Below are positions 1-9,522 of a DNA stretch of 35,041 nucleotides, one piece after another. Each line of letters opens with the position of its first letter. Positions within the stretch are counted from its first letter, which is position 1. A model generated the notes under the pieces. The model was given only the letters and a program-made list of their open reading frames with translations. It was not told the origin of the DNA and did not search any database. Made by a program: the position numbers and the translations under genes. The DNA is from Cudoniella acicularis (lineage: Eukaryota; Ascomycota; Leotiomycetes; Helotiales; Helotiaceae), in contig JAAMPI010000493.1 in NCBI GenBank assembly GCA_013054445.1, positions 1 through 35,041 on the forward strand, read 5' to 3'.

Positions 1-56
1 ATAGGGGTCGAGAGTTGGACTACCGAGCACAAACCCGGCAGTTCAATTCATCGACG

Positions 57-72
57 TGCATGCATGCATGCA
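57..72. repeat. (TGCA)4 microsatellite
   Basis: Four perfect TGCA units in tandem. Each unit is self-complementary. A simple repeat with no evident function. Confidence 0.9.
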
Positions 73-420
73 ACCATCGATCTCGTATTGCATCCGAACC
101 TTAATTGATCCTAGCTTTCTTGTGGTACGTGGGTTTTGATTGGCTCGATTTGCGTGAAATACTTGCGGTGTCCGTAGTGGGTCATAAGAGGCTATATTAT
201 TTGTAGGTTGTGGGGTACAGCCAAGCGATGTAGATGATAAACACGAGGTTTTTTTACTTCTCTTTTCATGCCGAGTTTTTGCCAGAGGAGAAGATGGGGT
301 GGGGTGTCACTGATGTCATGGTAATGGTATCAGGCGATCGTAATTGATGGGAAGGGAAGAAGTAGTGGGGAATAAATCTTTGGATAGAGATTTGTGTTAA
401 AGGGGTAAAGGAGGCAGACT

Positions 421-563
421 TGGGTATGAATACGAAATGCGGGTCTACCCGTGATTACCCGGGTAGCGAGTGCGGGTACAGACTCCTTGTTACCCGGAAA
501 ACTCAGATAGAATCAAGTAATTCGTACTCCGGACCAAGTCGTATTTCGTATTACTCACATCCA
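421..563. mobile_element. Possible degenerate MITE (inverted-repeat element)
   Basis: The left end (TGGGTATGAATACGAAATGC) and the reverse complement of the right end (TGGATGTGAGTAATACGAAA) form an imperfect inverted repeat of about 20 bp around the shared core AATACGAAAT. The interior carries a second inverted repeat, CTACCCG ... CGGGTAG, and is rich in GGGTA/ACCCG words. No open frame and no clean target-site duplication are visible, so it would be an old, non-autonomous copy. It could also be a chance palindrome-rich spacer. Confidence 0.4.
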
Positions 564-926
564 ATCCGAAGGAGGCGCTCTGAGATGAACTAGTAGTCAG
601 AAAGGAGTTAAAACATTTAAAAGCGCAAAAGGCAGCTAATCAATAAAGAAATATAGTACAAAATGTTTCTATTGCTTGAGAATAATACACTAGCTAACGC
701 CTTGATCGATATCCCTGAAAAGTCAAAACCCCGCTCTCCTTTTTATAATGGATATCCTTACCGACAAAAGCGCTCCGTAAAATAAGCAACACCTCTTTGC
801 GCTTGCTTGCAATGCTAAAACCCATAAATATTCAATACAGAAAAGTGTGGACCAAGCCCAAATGCCAACGAGGTCTAATCGCAAAAGACAACCCTAGAAA
901 CTATAGACCAAGTCCCCTAAAAGCTC

Positions 927-2270
927 TTACAAGGTGCCAACAACGGCGAAAAATAACCCGGCAAGAATAGATACCGCAGACACGAAGTAGTCGCTCGACG
1001 CACCGTTGGTCGGCACAACAGTCTGGGAAGCTGACGGCTTTGGTGATGTAGATAGCCCAGATGGGGTTGCCGATGTCGACAAGGTAGAGTTGCCCACACT
1101 TTGAAACTCAGAAGAAACGATACTTTGCGTAGAAATGATCATGGTGACAGATGGAGTGACTGAGGAGGTGACTGAAGCGCCGATGATACTTGATACCACA
1201 GAGATGCCGGAGCTGACCACGCTGGAAGCATCACCAATCACACTTCCAACGATCGAGGCGCCACGGGAAGCTTCGCTTGAGCCGACAGAGGCAATAACAC
1301 TGGCATCGCTGGCGATGATAGATGTAGCTTGTGAGATGAAGGGAGCAGCGATGGAGGTACCCTCAGAGAGGTAGGGAGCAGCGGCTGTGGCTCCAACAGA
1401 AGCGGCGCTTTGGGCGAGAGAAAGAGCATATCCAGCTGCAGAGGTGGCTGAAGCAATGACATTCCTCAATTGAGGAGCAGGAGCGCGCTTATCAACCCAC
1501 TCATCCCAGACAGAGGTGGCGAGGGCTTCGGCAGAAAACAGTGCAACGCTGGCAAGACTTTTTGCTTCGGCAAGGTCTGATGCCCATCGATTTCTCTTCT
1601 CGGGTTGAGCGGCACGCTTGTCCCAATCGTTGATGACAGATGAAGCGAGAGCTTCAGCGGATGACAAGGCAGCGTTGGCTAGGCTTTCTGCCTTGGCAAG
1701 GTCATCCGACCAGCGGCTTCTTTTTTCAGGTTGAGGAGTACGTTTGTCCCACCAGTCGTGCGCGATAGATGATGCAATTTCTTCTTCGGTGTGAATTTTT
1801 GATTCAACCTCTGAGACATATTGATCCCAACGGTGTGTCTTTCGCGCTTCGACATCGCGCTTGTCCCATTCCGCCGCAATAGAGGACGCAAGTGCTTCGG
1901 CAGAATGAACTTTCGATTCCGCAGCTGAAAGGTATTGATCCCACCGATGTGTCTTGCGTGCTTCAACATCGCGCTTATCCCAGTCCGCGGCGATTGAAGA
2001 TGCAAGTGCTTCGGCAGAGTGAACTTGTGATTCAGCAGCTGAAAGGTATTGATCCCATCGATGTGTCTTTCGTGCTTGAATATCGCGTTTGTCCCAATCC
2101 GCAGCAATTGAAGACGCAAGTGCTTCGGCAGACGAAACGGCGGCGCTGGCGATGGACTTTGCAGCAGCGACATCATCGTCCCACCAGTGTCGTTTTTTAT
2201 TGTCAATGGCGTTCTCAGCTGCAAAAGCAGAGCTGAAGATGAGGAGTAGGGTGAGTGTGTTTAATTGCAT
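927..2270 (-). CDS. Secreted Kex2-type repeat precursor fused to a GPI-anchored Ser/Ala-rich stalk
   Basis: Single-exon protein of 447 aa. Residues 1-17 form a signal peptide (MQLNTLTLLLIFSSAFA). Dibasic Kex2-type sites occur at K26-R27, 61-62, 99-100, 137-138, 176-177, 183-184, 218-219, 225-226 and 261-262. They separate six units of about 34-38 aa built on RW..(6)..AES..SAEALASS(I/V)..DWD-KR. Units starting at 61 and 99 differ at only 4 of 38 residues (114-bp DNA period). From about 263 to 420 the protein becomes a low-complexity A/S/V/T/G stalk. The C-terminus is GASSDY followed by a hydrophobic tail (429-447), as in GPI-attachment signals. Established: fungal KEP precursors are cut by Kex2 after KR into short peptides. 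Inference: the N-terminal half releases several Trp-bounded amphipathic peptides and the stalk stays at the wall or membrane. No UstY-like or other cyclic-peptide enzyme gene is in the window. The peptides' function is unknown. Confidence 0.85.
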   Translation of the reverse strand: MQLNTLTLLLIFSSAFAAENAIDNKKRHWWDDDVAAAKSIASAAVSSAEALASSIAADWDKRDIQARKTHRWDQYLSAAESQVHSAEALASSIAADWDKRDVEARKTHRWDQYLSAAESKVHSAEALASSIAAEWDKRDVEARKTHRWDQYVSEVESKIHTEEEIASSIAHDWWDKRTPQPEKRSRWSDDLAKAESLANAALSSAEALASSVINDWDKRAAQPEKRNRWASDLAEAKSLASVALFSAEALATSVWDEWVDKRAPAPQLRNVIASATSAAGYALSLAQSAASVGATAAAPYLSEGTSIAAPFISQATSIIASDASVIASVGSSEASRGASIVGSVIGDASSVVSSGISVVSSIIGASVTSSVTPSVTMIISTQSIVSSEFQSVGNSTLSTSATPSGLSTSPKPSASQTVVPTNGASSDYFVSAVSILAGLFFAVVGTL

Positions 2271-2460
2271 CTTGATGAGTAAAAGAGGTGAGACGTCTTA
2301 AAAGATAAAATTCGAATTTAACTTCACAATGGTCGTCGACTAGGGAATGAAGATAGTCAAGGGTGCTGAAATGAAACTGTGCAAGAGAAAATGTGAAGAC
2401 CAAGAGGATGATATTGTTTGTGTGAGTATGATGATTCTGAATTGGCGGAATGAATGCGAA

Positions 2461-2467
2461 TTATATA
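2461..2467 (-). promoter_or_regulatory. Candidate TATA box of the repeat precursor gene
   Basis: The minus strand reads CTATATAATTCG about 190 bases upstream of the ATG at 2270. Spacing is compatible with a 5' UTR of roughly 150 nt. Motif-based only. Confidence 0.4.
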
Positions 2468-4200
2468 GAGGTTTCTTTGGAAAGTTGGTGCATTCATGAG
2501 TCGATCTGAGCTGACTATCTCAAGATATCTGACGAGTGAGGACAGCACCGTCATCAGTTTAGGGAACCACTTGATTTGAACACAGCCGTCTGAGGACTCC
2601 AGAAAAGTGTGAAACAACTCTTCGGAATTAGGCTGACCATTCGAACTGATTGATGATCATGTTGGTTGTGGCTCTTTCTGTTGAGGGGAAAAATTGCCAA
2701 GCACGTGACTAAAAGTGTCAGACGAGTCAAAGTTTGGGATTTCTTACTGCCATACACAAACGCGTATAATCCTCAATACCATAATACGATTGGCGAATTA
2801 CGTGTAACTGATTGAAAAAGAGTGTAGCCAATCAGCCTTTGGAGAGCGGCGGGACTACACAGTATTATGGGGAAAGGGCTGATGATGTGGTGTCAGATGG
2901 CCAGTCATTCCTGTCAGATATACACAGCGTCGCACATAAGATGCCGATCACCAGCCTCAAAGCCTTGCAAAAGGGTCTTGGCACATTGAAATTACTATAG
3001 AAATGCGCTATGTAAAATTTAAAGGAATTGAAACGCCTGAAACCATCGCAAGAAATGGCGTAGCAATTCTGAAATAGCGCTCTACTTGAAGTAGAGGCCA
3101 ACAACCTGGATACACTTCAATAAACCAGCTTTATGCACTCACCATCAGGTATCCAAGAAATCCAAAAATGCGTAACACATCCATGACAGCATTTCATTCC
3201 TCCTCGAGCTCTAGAAAAATTTATGCGTACGGAGTAGCACCACTCGGTACTACTTCTGCATTTTCAAAAGTGTCAGAAATCGTCGATTCGAAAATAGCCT
3301 GCTAGGCGTTCGCGCCCTTAAAAACTTATTAATTGAATGGATAACCTTCCATTACCATAGCATAATCTCTAGAAGAATTGTATCTGGCTATATAGACGGG
3401 TCTACCTTGATATTCCACTGATCTATAAAAACATCCCAGATCGTGGTTACCAGGTTCTAGACTCCAGGTTCGCTTTTCCAATCAGAGTAAGGGGATATAG
3501 ATATTTCAATTGGGCCATTAGGACGTCCTTTATCCATTGTTGATGAGCCATCTAACGTTGATCGAAACGACGAGCGGAACGTAGGCTGATCAAGCTACGG
3601 GAATGTTTCGCTGGAAGTGACGCAAGGCCTCTCGATATTTTCCAATAAGAAAGCCTTGGGTTCAGTCTTCTAGGCTTGTGCACTCCATGTTATCAACGCC
3701 GAAAAATATATCTGCCACGGATCTGCTTCGATAATTCGGCTTGGTCTGTGACGCCATGCTGCTCATTCTTGGGCGGTTCAACATCGATGATCTATGCAGA
3801 TAGTGAGGAAATTGTCGATCATTCCGTGCAGCTGCCAGTCTGCCATCATTTGTGCATATTCGAAGATTCGAGAGTTCAACGAGTCGCATTTCCGACCCTA
3901 GTGCTCTGAAGTTTGCAGACAGCTCTTAACTTAACATCAACGGTTTGGAAATTCACTCGCGTCTCGAGGAAGCATTGAAAACGGGTGCGCAATTCCATTA
4001 GCGAAGACCTAGATATTCCGCGAAGCCATTCTCAGTTCGCTAGCTAGATGATTGTCTCGGTGCTGTTGAAGTGCTGACTGGAAGATTCGCGGAAGACTGG
4101 GCTCCATCCTGTCGCATTTGCAGTGACCTAGCAGGTTTTGGGGATAGCTTCGGAAAGTAATAGCTGACCTCAAGTTCTTGAGGATCGAGGTTTGCGATGT

Positions 4201-4230
4201 GTTGAGATGTGTTGAGATGTGTTGAGATGT
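4201..4230. repeat. 3 x 10-bp tandem repeat (GTTGAGATGT)
   Basis: Three exact copies of GTTGAGATGT, preceded by a decayed partial copy ending GCGATGT. A short minisatellite in non-coding DNA. Confidence 0.9.
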
Positions 4231-4414
4231 TCTAGTTTCGTTGTAATGGTGGTAAATTAAGGTGTCTGTTGCGAGTCAAGAATTATGTAAGGATTGGCGA
4301 CGCTGTGCTCGAAACAGAATTGGCGATCCTACTTGATGCTGATAAGTCTCAAACGAAACTTGACCTTACCAAAATCCCTTTCCGTCTTTTGACCCGAGTA
4401 TTACTGGTCTAACC

Positions 4415-4656
4415 TATTCGCCCTGCCCAGAAGTTTGTTTGGGGAGGGGGACAAGCGCAAGTAAAAGAGCAAGAACTTTACCAAAACTCTACCATGATGT
4501 AGAGGAATTTATTGAATAGAATCCTCTAAGAACGAAATCAGAACTATTCAGCCGCTAGAATTAATATAAGTTGAAACCTTCCGTTGTTAGAAAGTCAAAG
4601 ACTTTTTGAAGTTGTTTACGCTCGGTCCCCCAACAAACTTCTGGGCAGGGCGATTA
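4415..4656. mobile_element. MITE, 238 bp, with 23-bp terminal inverted repeats and TA duplication
   Basis: The left terminus from 4417 reads TTCGCCCTGCCCAGAAGTTT and continues GTT. The reverse complement of the right terminus, ending at 4654, reads ATCGCCCTGCCCAGAAGTTT and also continues GTT. The only difference in the first 23 bases is the first base. Both ends are flanked by TA (4415-4416 and 4655-4656), as expected for Tc1/mariner-type (Fot1/pogo-like) insertion. The AT-rich interior has no transposase, so it is non-autonomous. It lies about 480 bp upstream of the caspase-like gene. Confidence 0.85.
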
Positions 4657-5134
4657 AGCTGAGAACTGAGCCCTGACCGCACTCAGATCAGCCTGAGCAT
4701 CAGTTAGGAGGTCCTTTTCGGAACCTCTCGAAAATCGGCTAGTTTCCCTGTTCTAATTGGTTGTTTATTTGACGAGATTGCGGCAGTGCATCATCGCTTG
4801 CAACAGCATGGAGGGAACTGTACCAAAAGTCAAAAGTCTCTGCCTCACTGTCCGCCTCATTACCGCATCTCGCGACGCACTTCTCAGCCTCCGCTCCGCC
4901 CACCACCTCTAACCTTAACTTTCCGCTGAGACTTGGACGCTTGGGCACGAATCTGCCTCCTGGGTAGACTCCACTATACGGGTCTGCTATAAGACTATTC
5001 GATATAGAGTAGCCAATCCTCCGCACAAAGTTGTGATACCCCAATCATTTGGAGAGATCGCTGGTTCCAGTGCAAGTAGCGATACATTTTATTTGCGAGA
5101 CTTCCTTTCTTGATGTACACCGTTCTTGCGCAAC

Positions 5135-6887
5135 ATGACGACTCGGGTCACTCAAAGCGGAGCATTGATGTTTCCAGAGTACGATGGCCTTGATGGGGCC
5201 AAATCCTTGGCCAACTCGCAAACAAATGGCCGACCGGCACTGCCTCACAAAATTATAGAGAGGGAGAATGGTTCAAAGGAACGTGTTGCATGTGTGCAGG
5301 AAATCGTACCCCCTGATGAGAGCCTGATTTCTCCTCCAGTTGGGCAATTTTCGCCTCAAGAGAAACAAATTCCACCCTCTCCTGAACCACAGATTCTTCT
5401 GGGCGTGCAAACTGCCTCACGGAACTCGGATTTCCAAGAAGTTTGGGAAGGAATTATGGAGGGAGTTGGAACAACTGAGATGCCACATAAACAGACAGCA
5501 GTTTTAATGATCTCCTGGGAGGACGGGCTCGACGATTTAGACACAGCCGCAGAAGTCAATGACCTCAGTGACGTCTTCACAGAGAAATTCCGGTACACTG
5601 TCGTTAAGGAGCGGTTAACTGCGGAAAAGTTGCCAGCTCATCAGCTCTCAAAACATCTCGCAAACTTCATCTTTGAGTATGATAGCGAGTCAACTCTTTT
5701 GATTATCTACTACGCAGGTAAGATTATATTCTCACATTCCTTTAGTAGCTCAACCAATCTCTGACTACCATCAGGACATGGAACTCCGGGAAAGCCGGGC
5801 GAACTCCATTTTACTAGGTAAATGGAGCCTCTTTTACGTTAGTTTTCGTGGCTACAACTAATTATAATCCAGCAGCAGTATTCCGCTAAATAAACGGTCT
5901 GCAAGAAACTCAATTCCTTGGCATAGCACAGAGCATCAACTTCAAGGAGTTACAGGAGATGTTCTATTGATTTTTGATTGTTGCTATGCCGGCAACTTGG
6001 CATACTACCTAGATAAGCAAAGAGGGTATTGGCCAACGAAGAGCTTCGAATTCCTTGCTGCATGCAAACAAGATAAGCAAACTCACCCGCCGGGGCCGAA
6101 ATCTTTTACGAAAGCACTTATCTGGGCCTTGGAGAGATTATTAAAGAGTCGTGTAAAATTCACAACCCACGAGCTTCAGATGGAAATCGAGAAGGCACCA
6201 GGGTTTCCGAAATCCCAGCACGTTCAAGTCCTAGATCGTGGCGATCCGTGCGACCAGCGACTAGTACTTGCGCCATTGCCACCACATTCTAGCGGCATGA
6301 ACTCAAACGGCACAAACCAAGACCCTCCAGCACATCAGCCCAAGGAATTCTTCGATCTCAGATTCTGGTATTTGAAAAGCCCTGATAACAAAGAAGTCGC
6401 GGAGGTTGCGAACATCTTCAAGAAACTGATTCTTGATGATAAGATTCATGCGAATCGCATAGCTTGGATCCGTTTTGGGGATGTTAATCGTCTCCGAAAT
6501 ATTGTTGACAAGTGGAGAAGCCTTCCAGCAAGGAAATCAAGGACAACACCACAATCTTTGACGCTCGAAATTCCCCATTTTGACCAGGGTCATCTTCAAT
6601 CACCGCAAACTCCGGCAAGCCATTCTGGAAGCTCGAGCATGTCCGACAACCACATGGAGAAAAGCGAACATTTTCGAGGTCAGAACGGCACTCCAGTACC
6701 ACAAGCGTTGCCCCAAGATCATAAAATATCAGAAACAGAAAAGAGTAACTTGTCCAGTGAAGCTGTCATGGAGGCTAATTTTTCGAATACCTCGGTTGCA
6801 ATTCCTCGCCATAGTCAGTGGGTGCATCCAGGCGTACTATTATTATTTACAGCGCTCTGCTTTTACGCATGTACCTCTTACCTGTAA
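5135..6887 (+). CDS. Caspase-like (peptidase C14 / metacaspase-type) protein with C-terminal membrane anchor
   Basis: Three exons: 5135-5717, 5775-5817 and 5873-6887, giving 546 aa. The 57- and 55-bp introns are GT-AG, and the first splits the catalytic YYAG|HG motif. Residues 1-115 look disordered and Pro-rich. The caspase fold runs from about 120 to 345. It has LLIIYYAGHG with catalytic His196, then VLLIFDCCYAG with the nucleophile expected at Cys246 (the family pattern is D-S/C-C-x-x-G). A second conserved-looking block lies at about 367-425 (FFDLRFWYL ... VDKWRSL). A disordered linker follows, and the last 20 residues form a hydrophobic segment (PGVLLLFTALCFYACTSYL) ending almost at the stop. 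Family knowledge: C14 proteases act in stress or cell-death pathways and cut after basic residues (metacaspases) or Asp. The tail implies anchoring in ER, mitochondrial outer or another membrane. Start ATG 5135 has A at -3. Two alternative acceptors 3 bp apart exist for intron 2. Confidence 0.85.
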
Positions 6888-7501
6888 TCTTCATTTTTGA
6901 TGGATATTAATTCATTTGGATCTTTTTGGGGCTATTACAACAATAGACTGCGTGATGGGTAACCCACGGGTACCCGTTCGGCCGTGCTTCTCTTTTGTTT
7001 CTAGGCTAAATTTGATACGGATTTTTGGACAGAACTAGAAATTTCAAGCCTATTACGAAAATACGATATTTATTAAAAAAAACCCTTAGGGCTTTACCCG
7101 ACGCACGGCTAGGCACGGACCAACTGGTCCGTGTACGGGTACCCATCACGCAGTCTATACAAGAGTGCTGATACCAGTTGACTTGTACAAGTGTTTAATT
7201 AAATGTTGAGCAATTTTCTGTTCTTTTCCCTCCATGATATATCGATTACATGTTCCCCAATCTCTTTGTAGCAATACTTCATGCTTCGTGCGCAGATCAA
7301 GAAAACATTTCCTGCTAGTTTTTACCACTTCCCTTCATTAATGATGCCTTTTTCTCAAAACCTCCCCGATTATTGATCCTTCCTTCAAGAGGTGGATGAA
7401 AGTTGGCCTATATTCCCAATGAAGACAACAAGCACCGCACAATATCTACGTAGTCCATTGTCAGTGTTGCAAGCCATAAGGTAGGAAGTAAGTACTATCG
7501 C
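6888..7501. other. Convergent intergenic region containing a MITE
   Basis: Spacer between the 3' ends of the caspase-like gene (+) and the DUF6594 gene (-). The MITE at 6944-7157 occupies about a third of it. The rest shows nothing recognisable. Confidence 0.6.
6944..7157. mobile_element. MITE, about 210 bp, TA-flanked, with GGGTACCC-rich inverted ends
   Basis: The left terminus TAGACTGCGTGATGGGTAAC matches the reverse complement of the right terminus, TAGACTGCGTGATGGGTACC, at 19 of 20 positions. The match continues imperfectly through CGGGTACCCG and CGTGC words. TA dinucleotides sit at both borders, consistent with a Tc1/mariner-type target site. The interior is AT-rich with no coding capacity. 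It starts 57 bp after the caspase-like stop codon, so it may lie in that gene's 3' UTR. Confidence 0.8.
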
Positions 7502-8765
7502 TTACCCTGCGGCAGCAGCGAGAACTTCATGGCGTCTTGCGCGCGTGAATAGAGACAGAACCACAGAAAACACCAGCGTAAATACCAAAAGCAGACCAAT
7601 AATGACTGCAGTCCTGGTGTTAGTGAAGTTAGCTGTACGAGTAAGTTTCCAGAGGATATAAACTGGCACAATCAGAAGCGCGAGAATCATAAGTGTAATC
7701 AGGAGAGAGACCACGATGTTGATACGCTCCCTACTGTAGAGTATTATGTTCGTTGCTTTGGGGTCAGTTTTCTGGCGAAGGTTCTCATCGCTAAAAATTT
7801 TCTAGGGAATATTTAGTAACGATATTAAATATTGAATCCGGCTGTCCAAGCTTACTCGGATCAGAGGACATGAAAGCTTCTGCAGAATGTCCTCAATGAC
7901 CGCGTCCAACCACGCATTCTCCCGGCCCGGCTTAAGAGTTATAATATCTTCTTTACGGTAGATGTAACTTTCTTTGTTACATAATGGAGCGGTACTGTTG
8001 AAGTAATTCGTCACACTCCGGTAGTCTCGATGTGAGGCTCGATTAAAGCCAGCCAACTCACGCGCAGATTTGAGAAGATCGGCTGTAGATCTGATTAGTT
8101 TTACGCGTCAGTTGGTGTGAAAACTTTGCTTACCATATTCCTGAAAGGTTTTGGTAATGTTCTGAATGAGTTTCCTGCGGTCCTCATTCTCTGCGTCGTC
8201 CCTCTGTCTCATCTTCAATTTCTTTGGCCGTGTTTTTGAATCCTTCTGGTCCAATTTATCAAGCTCCTCTTCAAGCTCTCTTAATTCGTCTTGTTTGTAC
8301 AGTAGTGCTCTAGCTTGCAGAAAACCGAATCGTCGATAGAGCATAAAGTTCTCGTCACTGTCTAGAAAGGCAGCCAGTCTAGGATATCCTGCTGGGCATT
8401 CCTCTACTACATGTTATATGTCATTAGTTCTTGCAAATTTTGATCTAGATACTTACGGCTGCGGACGATTAGTCTTCTACCCTCAACAGCATCATTTTGT
8501 TTCTCGCGAATAAATAGTTGCTGGATGCGGCTTATAACACTAGGTCTAGGTTCGCGCAGCTGGTGTTGAGAAATTTCTTGGCATTTAGTGAAGCCCAGAC
8601 TAATACAATGGTCATAATACACATACCAGGCTCCAATTCCGTATCAGGTTTCGATAACTTTGTGATTGTCATATCCGTGGATGTCGGGCTTGGAACCGAG
8701 AATGTGACCGGCGAGGCCGCCTCGCCTTTCTCCATAACATCGTCAATATTCATTTTCTGAGACAT
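7502..8765 (-). CDS. DUF6594-type fungal membrane protein
   Basis: Five exons: 8765-8627, 8576-8457, 8406-8134, 8082-7856 and 7801-7502, giving 352 aa. All four introns are GT-AG, 49-54 bp, and every junction keeps frame. The N-terminus is polar. Exon 3 begins the family core: GYPRLAAF, then FMLYRRFGFLQARALLYKQD, then a Glu/Lys-rich coiled coil (DELRELEEELDKLD). Later come FNSTAPL and ENAWLDAVIED. Two C-terminal transmembrane helices lie at about 281-305 and 318-338. This order (GYPxLAxF, R-FG-L-R-LLYxQDEL, C-terminal TM pair) is characteristic of DUF6594, a large ascomycete family without an established function. The start at 8765 has A at -3. An in-frame ATG at 8780 (five extra residues) has a poorer context. 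Confidence 0.85.
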
Positions 8766-8780
8766 CTTCAAATTAACCAT

Positions 8781-9113
8781 AAGAGGTAAAATGAGATGAA
8801 GCAGTTCTGGGTTGACAATTTCAATCAAACGAGGAAAATCGCATTATTATCAGCACTATCTCCCTTCTTGAATCATCAACTAATCCAGCCTCGTAGGCAC
8901 ATTTTCTAGCGGGCGTTCGTCACCCACAATTTCTCAACCCCCATGGACAAAAGGCGCTTTTTTTTATGCACATCAATTAAATCGGTAAGCAGAAACGACA
9001 TCCGATTCGCTAAACTCCTACAATGTAATACACACACCTGACAACGGACTCATCGCAACACCATCTCCGCGCGCCTGGTAATCTTCACCGAAACGCCGAG
9101 TACTATGCATCCA
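8781..9113. other. Short intergenic region
   Basis: Promoter side of the DUF6594 gene and 3' side of the small gene to the right, both on the minus strand. Nothing recognisable apart from a T9 run near 8960. Confidence 0.4.
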
Positions 9114-9522
9114 TTATTTTGCATTCAGATGTTTCTCTTCGATCCACTCCCCGTCCTTGTACCATGTTCCATCTCTTAGCTTCAGGCGATATTCGATTTG
9201 CTGTTTTGTTGGGTTCCATTGCCCCGGGGAAGCTATAACGACGACTAGATTGGTTTTGCCTTGCCTGGGGTCTTCATATTCGATGAAGGCTTTCTCCCCT
9301 TCGTCGTACTCTGGCTCCGGCTGCTGCAAATTAATCTTAAGTGAAAATGGGTTGAAATGATTTGGGAGTCAAATAACATCGAATAACCTACTGTGATAAT
9401 TATACCCGTACCGACAAATGATCTCATTGGTCTGTTATCATCCTATGTTTTCCATCAGCACGCAGTTTTGAGAGCGGACGAGAGCTGTTTACTTACATCT
9501 TCCTGATCATCTCGCACCACAT
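9114..9522 (-). CDS. Small protein with possible SH3/Tudor-like C-terminal domain
   Basis: Proposed exons 9522-9497, 9431-9392 and 9323-9114 (91 aa). The introns are 65 and 68 bp. The last exon is the most convincing: about 69 residues with an acidic start (EPEYDEGEKAFIEYEDP), then alternating beta-type segments (NLVVVIASPGQW, QQIEYRLKL, WYKDGEWIEEKHL). This resembles the small five-strand barrel seen in fungal mini-proteins ending W.eekdL. That fold is an inference from pattern only. The first exon and start codon are uncertain: initiation at 9427 within exon 2 (MRSFVG) gives a shorter version, and the exon-3 acceptor is a CAGCAG tandem that could add one Gln. Function unknown. Confidence 0.5.

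Larger units (their letters stand above)
1..926. other. Gene-free stretch left of the repeat precursor
   Basis: No open frame here looks coding. It holds a (TGCA)4 microsatellite at 57-72 and a degenerate inverted-repeat element at 421-563, both listed separately. The last 200 bases or so probably include the 3' UTR of the minus-strand gene ending at 927. Confidence 0.5.
2271..5134. other. Long gene-free stretch with one MITE and a short tandem repeat
   Basis: Only short open frames lacking codon bias, recognisable domains or convincing splice extensions are present. The longest, about 100 codons at 4739-5044 on the minus strand, matched nothing I know. A 3 x 10 bp tandem repeat lies at 4201-4230 and a TA-flanked MITE at 4415-4656. 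The left end should contain the promoter and 5' UTR of the minus-strand precursor, and the right end those of the caspase-like gene. Confidence 0.6.

Noticed and set aside
1135..2236. Plus-strand frames opposite the repeat precursor
   Set aside because: They are antisense shadows of the repeats and carry no independent features.
4201..4230. Short tandem repeat considered as a CRISPR-like array
   Set aside because: Units are directly abutting with no spacers, and the genome is eukaryotic.
4739..5044. 101-codon minus-strand open frame upstream of the caspase-like gene
   Set aside because: Nothing recognisable, and it occupies the expected promoter region.
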